A stretch of 64,000 bases of DNA from Sphingomonadaceae bacterium (GTDB lineage Bacteria; Pseudomonadota; Alphaproteobacteria; Sphingomonadales; Sphingomonadaceae), in assembly GCA_020850455.1 (NCBI GenBank), contig JADZEQ010000012.1:1-64000 (forward strand), in the 5' to 3' direction. The first letter of the stretch is position 1. Each line of letters opens with the position of its first letter. Below the pieces are notes generated by a model. That model saw only the letters and a program-made list of their open reading frames with translations. It was not told the DNA's origin and did no database searches. Positions 33,994 through 43,560 of this stretch are shown here, one piece after another. Made by a program: the position numbers and the translations under genes.

Positions 33994-34541
33994 ACCATCC
34001 AATCCCCCCGATCGATGCGATAGACAATTTGGTCTGCCACATCGTCCCCATATCCATCCAGCCGATGGTCGAATTCGCGCGCCCGCACCATCCCCAATCG
34101 TTGCATCAGCCCCCATGAAGCGGCATTTTGCTTGACCGTATAGGCCAAAATCTGCGCCATACCGATGGTGCTGAACCCATGGGTCAGACACGCCTCTGCC
34201 GCTTCGCGGGCATAGCCTTGTCCCCATGCATCTTGGCGCAAGCGCCAGCCGATTTCGGTGCGCCCGTCGACCGGGCTGCCCGGTCGGTCGGTAACATAAA
34301 GCCCACAAAAGCCGATCAATTGCCCGTCACTTTGCCGTTCAACCAGCCAGAAACAATGGCCATGCGCGACCTGACAGGCGGTCATGCGTGCATATAATCT
34401 TTCATATGTTTCTGCCTGCCCAACCCCGCCTAGCCATTGCATGACTTGGGGGGTATTGAGCGCCGCCATGAACGGTGCGACGTCACCGCTGTCCCATGTC
34501 CTGAGGCGCAGCCGTGCGGTTTCCAACATGGTTTCGGCCAT
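33990..34541 (-). CDS. GNAT family N-acetyltransferase
   Basis: TARLRLRTWDSGDVAPFMAALN...IGWRLRQDAWGQGYAREAAEACLTHGF. Confidence 0.92.
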   Translation of the reverse strand: MAETMLETARLRLRTWDSGDVAPFMAALNTPQVMQWLGGVGQAETYERLYARMTACQVAHGHCFWLVERQSDGQLIGFCGLYVTDRPGSPVDGRTEIGWRLRQDAWGQGYAREAAEACLTHGFSTIGMAQILAYTVKQNAASWGLMQRLGMVRAREFDHRLDGYGDDVADQIVYRIDRGDWMV

Positions 34542-34548
34542 CGCCCGA

Positions 34549-35559
34549 TCAGCCGTTCAACAGGCGGGCGGCGTCAAGCGCATGATAGGTGAGGACGCCG
34601 CTCGCCCCCGCGCGCTTGAACGCGGTCAGCGTTTCAAGGATTAATGCATCGCGTTCGCCCGCGCCGGCTGCCACCGCAGCCTCAATCATCGCATATTCGC
34701 CCGACACCTGATAGGCATATACCGGCAGATCAAAATTGGCGGCAACCATGGCGACAATGTCGAGATAGGGAAGGCCCGGCTTGACCATCACGCTGTCCGC
34801 GCCTTCATCCACATCCATTGCAACTTCGCGCAAGGCTTCCCGCGCATTGGCGGGGTCCATCTGGTAACTGCGCTTGTCGCCTTTGAGCAGCCCGCGTGAG
34901 CCCACCGCATCGCGGAACGGCCCGTAAAAGGCGCTGGCATATTTGGCGGCATAGCTCATGATCTGGACACGGGCCTGCCCCGCTTCGTCGAGCGCGCCAC
35001 GGATCGCACCGATCCGCCCGTCCATCATATCCGACGGGGCGACAATATCCGCACCCGCCTCGGCCAAGGTTACCGCCTGACGCATCAGCACCGCGACCGT
35101 TGCATCGTTGAGGACATAGCCATTGTCATCGACCAGCCCATCCTGCCCGTGGCTGGTATAGGGGTCGAGCGCGACATCGGCGATGACGCCAATGTCATCG
35201 CCCAGCGCGTCCTTGATCGCGGCAATCGCCCGGCAGACCAGATTGTCGGGATTATGCGCCTCCGCCCCGTCGGGGCTGCGCCGATCGGCGGGCGTATTGG
35301 GGAATAGCGCAACGGCGGGAATATGTGCATCGCGTGCGGCACGCGCGCGATCGACGATCTGGCGCACCCCCCAACGGCTGACACCGGGCAGGCTGGCGAT
35401 GGGCTCTTCGCCATCGCCGCTGGTGACAAACAGCGGCCAGATAAGGTCGTGGGTGGACAGGCTGGTTTCGCGCACCAACGCGCGGCTCCATTGGCTGGCC
35501 CGCGTCCGGCGCAGGCGCGTTGTGGGATATATGCTCATCGGGCGAACGCTATTGCCCAA
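34549..35559 (-). CDS. hemB: Delta-aminolevulinic acid dehydratase
   Basis: IADVALDPYTSHGQDG...APSDMMDGRIGAIR...KRSYQMDPANAREALREV...VKPGLPYLDIV. Confidence 0.98.
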   Translation of the reverse strand: MGNSVRPMSIYPTTRLRRTRASQWSRALVRETSLSTHDLIWPLFVTSGDGEEPIASLPGVSRWGVRQIVDRARAARDAHIPAVALFPNTPADRRSPDGAEAHNPDNLVCRAIAAIKDALGDDIGVIADVALDPYTSHGQDGLVDDNGYVLNDATVAVLMRQAVTLAEAGADIVAPSDMMDGRIGAIRGALDEAGQARVQIMSYAAKYASAFYGPFRDAVGSRGLLKGDKRSYQMDPANAREALREVAMDVDEGADSVMVKPGLPYLDIVAMVAANFDLPVYAYQVSGEYAMIEAAVAAGAGERDALILETLTAFKRAGASGVLTYHALDAARLLNG

Positions 35560-35580
35560 GGGTAGCCCAAGGTAAAGCGA

Positions 35581-37113
35581 TTAGCGCGCCGTTGCTGTGC
35601 GCGCCGTTGCTGTGCGCGCCGGCGTGCTGGATGTTGCTGGCGTTGCTGGTGGGGCCACCCCGCCGGGGCGCAGCGCGGTCAACATATTCAGCCGTGCGCG
35701 AAAGGCTGCAAGGTCGCCGCCTGACAATATGGCGCGGGTTTGGAACCGGGCCGACAATGGGTTGACCGGGGTGCCGTTGCGGTAAAGTTCATAGTGGAGG
35801 TGGGGGCCGGTCGACAGGCCAGAAGTCCCGACATAGCCGATGACTTGGCCGCGCCGAACATTTTGGCCATTGGTGACGGCAATACGGCTCATATGACCAT
35901 AGCCGGTGCCAAGCCCGCCGCCATGCTGGACACGGACATAACGGCCATATCCGCCGCGATAGCCCGCATAATCGACCCTGCCGTCGCTCACCGCATAGAC
36001 TGGCGAGCCAAAGGGAGCACCAAAATCAATCCCCGCATGCATACGCACATAGCCCAAAATCGGGTGGCGGCGCATACCAAAGGGGGACGTCATTCGGCCC
36101 GAAACCGGCGCGGCCAGCCCCGCGCGTTGCTGGCCAACCCCCGATGCTTCAAACCATTGGCGGTTGCCCTCCACCGTCCAGGGCAACATGCGCAACCGGG
36201 CGCGACCACCCTGCATCAAACCGGCGTAGAGCAGTTCGCCAAATTCGCTTTCGCCGGTTTCGGCGCGGCGGTGGGCGACAATGATGTCAAATTCATCATC
36301 CGCGCGAATGTCGCGGCTGACCGAAATTTGCCCGGCAATGACACGTAAATAGCTTTGAACGATGCTGGGTGGCACCCCAGCGGCGCGGGCGGTGCGATAC
36401 AGGCTCCCCCCCACTTTGCCGCGTATGCGCAGCGGCGTGTCATCCACGGCGATCGCAATCCGGTCCATCGCCAGTGCATTGCCTTGCCGCGCCATTTCGA
36501 GCCTGAGGTCGAGCCGCGCGCGAAATGCCAGCGATTCGAGCGGGCGGGGTTGGCTGGTCTGGGCACGGCGGCCCAAGACAATGTCAAATCGGGTGCCCGG
36601 CGTTATATCGTCGAGCGCGATGGCGCTCGATACCATTGTGGCGATGCGCGCCGCTTCGCCGCCGCCAACCCCCGAACGTTCGAGCAAACGGGTGAAGCTG
36701 TCGCCCTGACCCAGCGTTGCGGTCAATTCAATGCGTGGGCGTTCAGGCGCCACCGCCAGCGGTTGGACAAGGTCATTTGCTGCCATGCGTCGCCCGCTGT
36801 CGCCGCCCCACGCCATTGGCGCGATGACTTGTGCGCGGGCAAATTGGTAATCGCGCGGGCGCATGGGCGCTTCGCGCGCCTCGACCGGGCTGATACCCGA
36901 CCACATGAAAAAGGCTGCACAACACAGGAACAGGAAACTTGCCATTCCGCGCCACCAATGGGTGGTGCCAATGTCCTGCCCCAAATCGGGAGTCCAATCT
37001 ATGTCGTGGAATCGTTCTTCGATGCTTTGGCGCATGCCGGGTACGGCTTCAGCCGACAGCACAACTGCACCTGTCGCCATCCCATCCCGAATACGGCCCT
37101 CAAACATCGCCAA
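35581..37113 (-). CDS. M23 family metallopeptidase
   Basis: GMRRHPILGYVRMHAGIDFGAPFGSPVYAVSDGRVDYAGYRGGYGRYVRVQHGGGLGTGYGHMSRI...TGLSTGPHLHYELYRNGTPVNP-type LytM motifs; TM segment. Confidence 0.93.
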   Translation of the reverse strand: MAMFEGRIRDGMATGAVVLSAEAVPGMRQSIEERFHDIDWTPDLGQDIGTTHWWRGMASFLFLCCAAFFMWSGISPVEAREAPMRPRDYQFARAQVIAPMAWGGDSGRRMAANDLVQPLAVAPERPRIELTATLGQGDSFTRLLERSGVGGGEAARIATMVSSAIALDDITPGTRFDIVLGRRAQTSQPRPLESLAFRARLDLRLEMARQGNALAMDRIAIAVDDTPLRIRGKVGGSLYRTARAAGVPPSIVQSYLRVIAGQISVSRDIRADDEFDIIVAHRRAETGESEFGELLYAGLMQGGRARLRMLPWTVEGNRQWFEASGVGQQRAGLAAPVSGRMTSPFGMRRHPILGYVRMHAGIDFGAPFGSPVYAVSDGRVDYAGYRGGYGRYVRVQHGGGLGTGYGHMSRIAVTNGQNVRRGQVIGYVGTSGLSTGPHLHYELYRNGTPVNPLSARFQTRAILSGGDLAAFRARLNMLTALRPGGVAPPATPATSSTPARTATARTATAR

Positions 37114-37179
37114 AAATATACCCCATTTGGCGGCGCGCCGCTGCGCCTTCGCCGAAAAATTGACCTAGGCACAACATGG

Positions 37180-37194
37180 TTAATGTCAATTTAA
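37180..37194. promoter_or_regulatory. Candidate CtrA-binding site (TTAA-N7-TTAA)
   Basis: TTAATGTCAATTTAA, perfect match to the CtrA full-site consensus, in the divergent intergenic region of M23 peptidase and helicase. Confidence 0.5.
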
Positions 37195-37308
37195 GGCGCG
37201 CCGTCGGCACGCCTCCATGCGATGAGGGTCGCTATATGTGCGGCAAAAGGTGTGGGCATCGCCATTTTGCCATTGGCGCATTGCTCCACTTGCGGCAAAC
37301 AGCGCCGC

Positions 37309-40300
37309 ATGTCGCATAACAAGATCCTCCCCCTCAAAGCCGTGATTGGCCCCACCAATACCGGCAAAACCCATTTGGCGGTCGAACGCATGCTCGGCCA
37401 CAGCAGCGGGATGATCGGTTTTCCGCTGCGATTGTTGGCGCGCGAAATTTACGACAGGGTGGTGGCTGCGCGCGGCGAAGGCGCGGCGGCGCTGGTCACC
37501 GGCGAAGAACGTATCTGGCCGACTGGCGCGCGCTATATCCTCTCAACCGTAGAGGCGATGCCAAGCCTTGACCCTGCCGATGCGCCGGCCTTTGTCGCGG
37601 TGGATGAAGCGCAATTGGGGGCGGACAGCGAACGTGGCCATGTATTTACATCGCGCCTTCTCCATGCGCGCGGGCGCGAAGAAACGATGATCTTGGGTTC
37701 GGGCGGCCTTCGCGGGATATTGCGCGACCTCCTGCCCGATGCAGATATTTCGGGTCGCCCCCGTTTTTCGACGCTGCGGTATAGCGGACCCGCCAAATTG
37801 TCGCGCCTGCCCAAACGCAGCGCGATCATCGCCTTTTCGGCAGAGGAAGTATACGAAATTGCAGAGGGGTTGCGGCGCATTTCGGGCGGTGCCGCCGTTG
37901 TTATGGGCGCATTGTCGCCGCGCACCCGCAATGCGCAGGTTGCAATGTTCCAGTCGGGGGAGGTGGATTATCTGGTCGCCACCGACGCGGTGGGGATGGG
38001 GCTCAACCTAGATGTTGATCATGTCGCCTTTGCCAGTCTCAACAAATTTGACGGTCATCGCCATCGGCGGCTGACGATCAGCGAAATGGCGCAGATTGCC
38101 GGTCGTGCGGGCCGCCACCAGCGCGACGGCAGTTTCGGAACGGTTGGCGGGGAAACCATCCTCGACGAGGCGGAGATTGCGGCGATAGAGGAACATGCCA
38201 TCCCGCCGGTCGAACGGCTATATTGGCGTGATCCTAATCCCACGATGGATGATGTGCCGGGCCTGATTGCCGCCCTTGAAACCGCGCCGGATCACCCGCG
38301 GCTAATTGCCGCCCCTGCAGCCAGCGATTTACTGGCGCTGAAACGCCTGGCCGACGATGGTGAAGCCATGGCGCGGGTGACCGACAGTGATGCTGTGCGC
38401 CGCCTGTGGAACGTCTGTGCCATCCCTGATTTCCGCAAGGCGGGGCCGGAAATGCATGGCCGCCTCATTTCCCGCCTGTGGCGCGACATTTCGGGCGACA
38501 AAGGCCATGTCGATGCCGATTGGTTCCATGGCGCGCTGGCGCAAATAGATAATGTCGATGGCCCGGTGGATATATTGGCATCGCGCCTCCAGAATGTGCG
38601 TGATTTTTGTTATATTGCGCAGCGTGACGATTGGTTGGCCGACGCGCCCGCCGGGGCGGCGGCGGCACGCGCGGTTGAACAGAAATTGTCCGACGCGCTC
38701 CACGCCGCGCTGACCCAGCGGTTTGTTGACCGGCGCACCAGCGTCTTGTTACGCGCGCTGGGGCAGGGGGCAGATGCGCTCAGTGTCGCCATCGATGACA
38801 GTGATGGCAGCGTGCGGGTGGAGGGTGAACGGATCGGCGCGCTCCACGGCTTTGCCTTTCGCGTGGATGCAGCGGCGGGCGCGCGGACGCAAAAAATGCT
38901 GCTCGCAGCGGCAGAAAAATATCTGCAGGTCGAATTGGCGCGCCGCGCCAGCCTGCTCGCTGCGTCAGAGGATAGTGCCTTTGCCATCGACATCGCTGGC
39001 GATGCGGTCGCCGTTAAATGGCATGGTGTTGAGGTCGCGCAGCTGGTTCGCGGCCGCCACCTGCTCAGCCCCATGGTGCGGCTCCTGCCCGAAGTGGCGG
39101 CGCTCGATGCCAGTATCGCCGCTGCGGTAAAGGGACGGATCGAACAATTTACCGATCATGGTATTGCCCAGCATATGCGCGCGCTCCTGACGCTGGCATC
39201 CCGCGCGCGGGATATTGAGACCCCGGCCAATTTGCGCGCCATTTTTGCCGGTGTCGTCGAAGGCGGCGGCTTTGCAACGCGGCGATTGTTGCGTCAGTCC
39301 ATTCAGGCGCTGAGTGGTGAGGAGCGCAGCCTGCTGCGTCGCGCCGAATTGCGCCCTGGCTCGGCATATATTTATGTGCGCAGCCTCTTGCGGCCCGCCC
39401 CATTGCGCTGGGTCGCGGCGCTCGATGCGGCTTGGCATGGCCGTCCACCGGTTGTGCCACCCGAAGGTGCGCCAGCGGTGGTCGCGCGCGATGGCGAAGT
39501 GCCCGCCCGCCTGCCGGGCTATTTTCCGCTGGGGCAAAGCTGGCTGCGGATCGATATGCTCGAAAAATTGGCGGAGGATGCGCACCGTGGCCGTGTGACG
39601 CAGGCGGAGGGCAAGGCCCCTGCCGCGCCGCAGCAGGCTGCAACGCCCGCCGAAAATATTGTCGATGCGCCGGTAATGGTGGAAACCACGGTGGAAGGCG
39701 AAGCCCAATCCGCCGCCGAAGCTGCACCCGAACCTATCGCTGAATCTGTGACGAGCCCGGCCGAAACCCCGCCGCATCCGCGCGCCTTTCGGATTGACCC
39801 ATCGCTCGGCCGGTCAATCGGCATGGGCTATGCCGACCGGTTGCTGGCACTCGGCGCCTTGGGCTTTCGTTCGATTGCCGCGCCGCCCGAGGATATGGCT
39901 GACGAGGCTAAAATATGGTGGCGTTGGGACGGGCTTGCCGGGGATGAGCGGCCACGTTCTGGCGCCCGTAACGGCCAACGTAATGGACAGCGTAATCGCG
40001 GGCGCCAGCCACAGGCCGAAGCGACGGGGGAAGCGACGGGTGCGCGCGCGGCGCACACACGCCATAATCGTGCGGGTGATCAGCTGGCACGCGCGCGTAA
40101 GGATGGGCGCAAGGATGGAAATGGCGACAGGCGCAAGGATCGGCAGCAGGATGGGCCGCGCCGTGACCAGCACCGCGACAGGCCATCGGGCGGTCAGCGC
40201 CCGCGCCATGTTGATGGGCGGCGTATCGCACGCGAACGTGAAATAGCGGCGCATTCGCCCTTTGCCGCGCTCAAGGATATGATGGCCGCTGCCAAACCCG

Positions 40301-40350
40301 ACGCGCGTAACCCGCAAAAGGTGGATGATGGTGATACGCCTGCCGATTGA
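37309..40350 (+). CDS. SUV3-like DExH/D superfamily 2 RNA helicase with basic disordered tail
   Basis: AVIGPTNTGKTHLAVERM (Walker A), VAVDEAQLGADSERGH, VATDAVGMGLNLDVDHVAF, QIAGRAGRHQRDG; C-terminal R/N/Q/D-rich tail. Confidence 0.9.
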   Translation: MSHNKILPLKAVIGPTNTGKTHLAVERMLGHSSGMIGFPLRLLAREIYDRVVAARGEGAAALVTGEERIWPTGARYILSTVEAMPSLDPADAPAFVAVDEAQLGADSERGHVFTSRLLHARGREETMILGSGGLRGILRDLLPDADISGRPRFSTLRYSGPAKLSRLPKRSAIIAFSAEEVYEIAEGLRRISGGAAVVMGALSPRTRNAQVAMFQSGEVDYLVATDAVGMGLNLDVDHVAFASLNKFDGHRHRRLTISEMAQIAGRAGRHQRDGSFGTVGGETILDEAEIAAIEEHAIPPVERLYWRDPNPTMDDVPGLIAALETAPDHPRLIAAPAASDLLALKRLADDGEAMARVTDSDAVRRLWNVCAIPDFRKAGPEMHGRLISRLWRDISGDKGHVDADWFHGALAQIDNVDGPVDILASRLQNVRDFCYIAQRDDWLADAPAGAAAARAVEQKLSDALHAALTQRFVDRRTSVLLRALGQGADALSVAIDDSDGSVRVEGERIGALHGFAFRVDAAAGARTQKMLLAAAEKYLQVELARRASLLAASEDSAFAIDIAGDAVAVKWHGVEVAQLVRGRHLLSPMVRLLPEVAALDASIAAAVKGRIEQFTDHGIAQHMRALLTLASRARDIETPANLRAIFAGVVEGGGFATRRLLRQSIQALSGEERSLLRRAELRPGSAYIYVRSLLRPAPLRWVAALDAAWHGRPPVVPPEGAPAVVARDGEVPARLPGYFPLGQSWLRIDMLEKLAEDAHRGRVTQAEGKAPAAPQQAATPAENIVDAPVMVETTVEGEAQSAAEAAPEPIAESVTSPAETPPHPRAFRIDPSLGRSIGMGYADRLLALGALGFRSIAAPPEDMADEAKIWWRWDGLAGDERPRSGARNGQRNGQRNRGRQPQAEATGEATGARAAHTRHNRAGDQLARARKDGRKDGNGDRRKDRQQDGPRRDQHRDRPSGGQRPRHVDGRRIAREREIAAHSPFAALKDMMAAAKPDARNPQKVDDGDTPAD

Positions 40351-40368
40351 GCCATTTGAGCGACGCCA

Positions 40369-40635
40369 GTGACCAATGGTGCGATACGCATCGACAAATT
40401 GCTATGGTATCTGCGCTTCGCCAAAACGCGCGACGTGGCGCAGAAAATGGTGATGGCAGGGCATATTCGCGTCAATGGACGGCGGGTCGAACGCGCGTCC
40501 CATACTGTCCATGTCGATGACCTTATCGTTTTGCCGTGGGGGTCGGGCGCGCGCGCCATCCGCATCAGCCATATTCCCACCCGCCGTGGCCCGGCTATCG
40601 AAGCGCAAAGCCATTATATCGGCGCCGATACTTGA
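40369..40635 (+). CDS. S4 domain RNA-binding protein (HslR-like)
   Basis: IRIDKLLWYLRFAKTRDVAQKMVMAGHIRVNGRRVERASHTVHVDDLI; GTG start. Confidence 0.9.
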   Translation: MTNGAIRIDKLLWYLRFAKTRDVAQKMVMAGHIRVNGRRVERASHTVHVDDLIVLPWGSGARAIRISHIPTRRGPAIEAQSHYIGADT

Positions 40636-40700
40636 CGGCGCGCCCCGCCCGCGCTTAGCAGCAGAGCTGACCAAATCGCATTTCGGGGAAATATTCTGCC

Positions 40701-41039
40701 ATGACCTATGTCGTCACCGACGCCTGCATCCGCTGCAAATATATGGATTGTGTGGAGGTTTGCCCGGTCGATTGTTTCTACGAGGGCGAGAATATGCTCG
40801 TCATCAACCCCAGCGAATGTATCGATTGCGGCGTGTGCGAACCCGAATGTCCGGCAGAGGCGATTTTGCCCGACACCGAAAGCGGGCTGGAGCAATGGCT
40901 GGAATTGAACGCCACCTATTCAGCCCAATGGCCCAACATCACCACCAAAAAGGACAGCCCCGACGACGCCGATGAACATAAGGGCGTGGAAGGTAAGTTC
41001 GACAAATATTTCTCCGCCGAACCGGGTGAGGGCGATTAA
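40701..41039 (+). CDS. fdxA: Ferredoxin, 7Fe/FdxA type
   Basis: [57 protein letters not shown]. Confidence 0.96.
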   Translation: MTYVVTDACIRCKYMDCVEVCPVDCFYEGENMLVINPSECIDCGVCEPECPAEAILPDTESGLEQWLELNATYSAQWPNITTKKDSPDDADEHKGVEGKFDKYFSAEPGEGD

Positions 41040-41406
41040 TCCACCCCATTACGCGCACAGTGGGCGGGCGCTGGTAATTTTGTTGCTAATCTGCTATTGG
41101 AGTCGCCAACAGTTTGGCTTTTCGTCCGTTTTTGACGGACGCAGAGTCTACTGACGGATTAGCTGGGATTGGATTTTGCCTTTGCCCTTGGTTGCGCGCC
41201 GCAGCAGCGGTTCGGCAATATGGGGTGGATTTGCCAAAGGATCGTATCGGGCCATTTTTGGTCACCCTCGCCATATGCCTTGCGCTTCGGCCAAGGGGCG
41301 CGGTGCTGCGAATTTCTGGCATATGGGCAAACCCCTCTCTTGGCGCATCCGGTTTCGGGCAAGCGGCGCACATCCCCACATGCGCCGCGCGTTGAAAGGA
41401 ATAAAT

Positions 41407-41937
41407 ATGTCGGCAAAGGCACATGCATTCGCGGTTGGTGATTATGTTGTTTATCCCAAACATGGCGTTGGGCGGGTGATTGACCTGCTTAATCAGGAAA
41501 TCGCGGGAACCAGCCTCGAACTTTATGTTCTGCGCTTTGAAAAGGACAAGATGACGCTGCGCGTGCCGGTCAACAAGGTCGAAAGCGTTGGCATGCGCAA
41601 ATTGTCATCGGACAAGACGCTGCGCGAAGCGCTCGACGTGCTCAAAACCAAGCCCAAGGTAAAGCGCACCATGTGGTCGCGCCGCGCACAGGAATATGAA
41701 GCAAAAATCAATTCGGGCGACCTTGTTTCGATTGCGGAGGTGACGCGCGATTTGTTCCGCCCGGACGATCAGCCCGAACAAAGCTATTCCGAACGGCAGA
41801 TTTTTGAAGCGGCGTGCAGCCGTCTGGCGCGCGAAATCGCGGCGATGGAGGAAATCGACGAAAAGGCCGCACAGGTCAAAATCCTCGAAATCCTCAACAA
41901 ATATGCCCCGCAATTTCACCCACCCGTCGCCGCATAG
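41407..41937 (+). CDS. carD: CarD family transcriptional regulator
   Basis: FAVGDYVVYPKHGVGRVIDLLNQEIAGTSLELYVLRFEKDKMTLRVPVNK; start refined to MSAKAHAF. Confidence 0.95.
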   Translation: MSAKAHAFAVGDYVVYPKHGVGRVIDLLNQEIAGTSLELYVLRFEKDKMTLRVPVNKVESVGMRKLSSDKTLREALDVLKTKPKVKRTMWSRRAQEYEAKINSGDLVSIAEVTRDLFRPDDQPEQSYSERQIFEAACSRLAREIAAMEEIDEKAAQVKILEILNKYAPQFHPPVAA

Positions 41938-41965
41938 TCCGGCGCTTCCTATATATTCGGTTGGC

Positions 41966-41992
41966 AAAGGGGGGCATTGCCCCCCTTTTTTT
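41966..41992 (+). terminator. Intrinsic terminator after carD
   Basis: AAAGGGGGGCATTGCCCCCCTTTTTTT. Confidence 0.92.
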
Positions 41993-42010
41993 GCGCCTTG
42001 ACGCTGCCAT

Positions 42011-42042
42011 CCCTGCTGTGTTATTAATGCAACACAGCAGGG
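42011..42042. promoter_or_regulatory. Perfect 12-bp inverted repeat upstream of DUF2807 gene 1
   Basis: CCCTGCTGTGTT-ATTAATGC-AACACAGCAGGG, ending 23 nt before the ATG. Confidence 0.55.
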
Positions 42043-42065
42043 GGCGAATGGACAGGAACATATAT

Positions 42066-42800
42066 ATGCGTATTGCTCAGCTTGTTGCGGCGCTGGCCGC
42101 TGCCTCTGCCCTTGGCGCGTGTAGCGCGCTTGCCAACACGAATGATGCCCGCGACGCCGCGCAGCCGAGCGGGGGCACCGCGGATGCACGCACCTATGCG
42201 CTCGCCGGCTTCACCGGCGTATCTTTGATGGGTTCGGACAATGTGGTTGTGCAGCAGGGTGGCCGGTTTGCGGTCAGCGCCAGCGGCGACCCGGCCGCGC
42301 TCGACCAGCTATATCTGCGCGTACGCGACGGCAAGCTGGAGGTGCGCCGCAGGTCGGATGGCGACCTTGTGCGATCCAAGCTGACCGTGCGCGTCACCAT
42401 GCCCATGCTGGAATTGGCGAGCGTCGCCGGTTCCGGGATGATCGACGCGCAGCAATTGGGTGGTGAACGGGCGCGCATTTCGGTTGCGGGGTCGGGCGAC
42501 GTGCGTGTCGCCACGGTTGCAGCCGATGCGATCGACATATCGGTGGCGGGGTCGGGCGGCGTGCATGCCGCAGGACGCGCGGACAATGGCCGCTTTTCGG
42601 TTGCCGGCAGCGGCGATGTCGATGCCCCCAATCTGGAACTCACAACCAGCGCGGTGTCGATTGGCGGGTCGGGCAGCGTCCATGCGCGGGTTACCGGCAA
42701 TGCCAGCGTCAACATTGCCGGTTCGGGCAATGCCACGCTGACCGGCGGGGCGCAGTGCACCGTGCAGAGCGTGGGCAGTGGCACGGCCAATTGCAGCTAA
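42066..42800 (+). CDS. GIN domain (DUF2807) lipoprotein, copy 1
   Basis: Lipoprotein signal ...AAASALGACS; repeated VAGSG strands typical of GIN beta-helix. Confidence 0.85.
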   Translation: MRIAQLVAALAAASALGACSALANTNDARDAAQPSGGTADARTYALAGFTGVSLMGSDNVVVQQGGRFAVSASGDPAALDQLYLRVRDGKLEVRRRSDGDLVRSKLTVRVTMPMLELASVAGSGMIDAQQLGGERARISVAGSGDVRVATVAADAIDISVAGSGGVHAAGRADNGRFSVAGSGDVDAPNLELTTSAVSIGGSGSVHARVTGNASVNIAGSGNATLTGGAQCTVQSVGSGTANCS

Positions 42801-42838
42801 TGATTGCATAGGGGCGTCGGGGCGGGCATGCATGCGCC

Positions 42839-43558
42839 ATGCGTGCCGCCCTGCCCCTGATCACCCTCTTGACGCTAAGTAGCGCCGCCCATGCCGACAC
42901 GCGGCGTGTTGGCCTCACCAGTTTTGAATCTCTGGTGGTCGTCGGCGACATCGCCGTCGACGTCGTGCCCGATTATCGCATCGGCGCGGTGGTGGATGCA
43001 TCGCGTGATGCGATTGAACGGCTGGAAATGAATGTGCAGGAACGCACGCTCACTATCCGCATTGGCAATGACGGGCCATATGGCGCCAGTACGGCGCCGG
43101 TCGGGCCGGTGCATATTCGCCTCAGCGCGCAAAATTTGCGGCAGATTACCCTGCTCGGTTCGGGTATTTTGCGCGCCGCGCGGTTGGAGGGGGACGATGT
43201 CCGCATCCGCATGAACGGGGCGGGGGAGGTTGCGGCAACCATTCCCGCAGGCACCAATGTCAGCGTGGTCAGCGCGGGCGCGGGGACGGTGCAGTTAACC
43301 GGACGTGCCGATGGTTTGACGGCGAACGTCAGCGGGCCGGGGTCGATTGACGCATCGGCGCTGGCGGCGCGTGATATGACGCTGCACGCCAGCGGCACGG
43401 GAAGCAGCCGTTTCACCGCATCGCGCAGCGCCAATCTGACGGTGACGGGGGCGGCGAATGCCAGCGTTGCGGGACGCGCCCGCTGCACCATTTCGAACAT
43501 GGGGGCGGGCAGCGTAACCTGTGAAAATACCACGCGCGGCGCGCTGCCGCGCAACTGA
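42839..43558 (+). CDS. GIN domain (DUF2807) protein, copy 2
   Basis: Signal peptide; TRRVGLTSFESLVVVGDIAVDVVPDY...; same repeat architecture and CTISNMGAGSVTCEN C-terminus parallel to copy 1. Confidence 0.8.
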   Translation: MRAALPLITLLTLSSAAHADTRRVGLTSFESLVVVGDIAVDVVPDYRIGAVVDASRDAIERLEMNVQERTLTIRIGNDGPYGASTAPVGPVHIRLSAQNLRQITLLGSGILRAARLEGDDVRIRMNGAGEVAATIPAGTNVSVVSAGAGTVQLTGRADGLTANVSGPGSIDASALAARDMTLHASGTGSSRFTASRSANLTVTGAANASVAGRARCTISNMGAGSVTCENTTRGALPRN

Positions 43559-43560
43559 TG

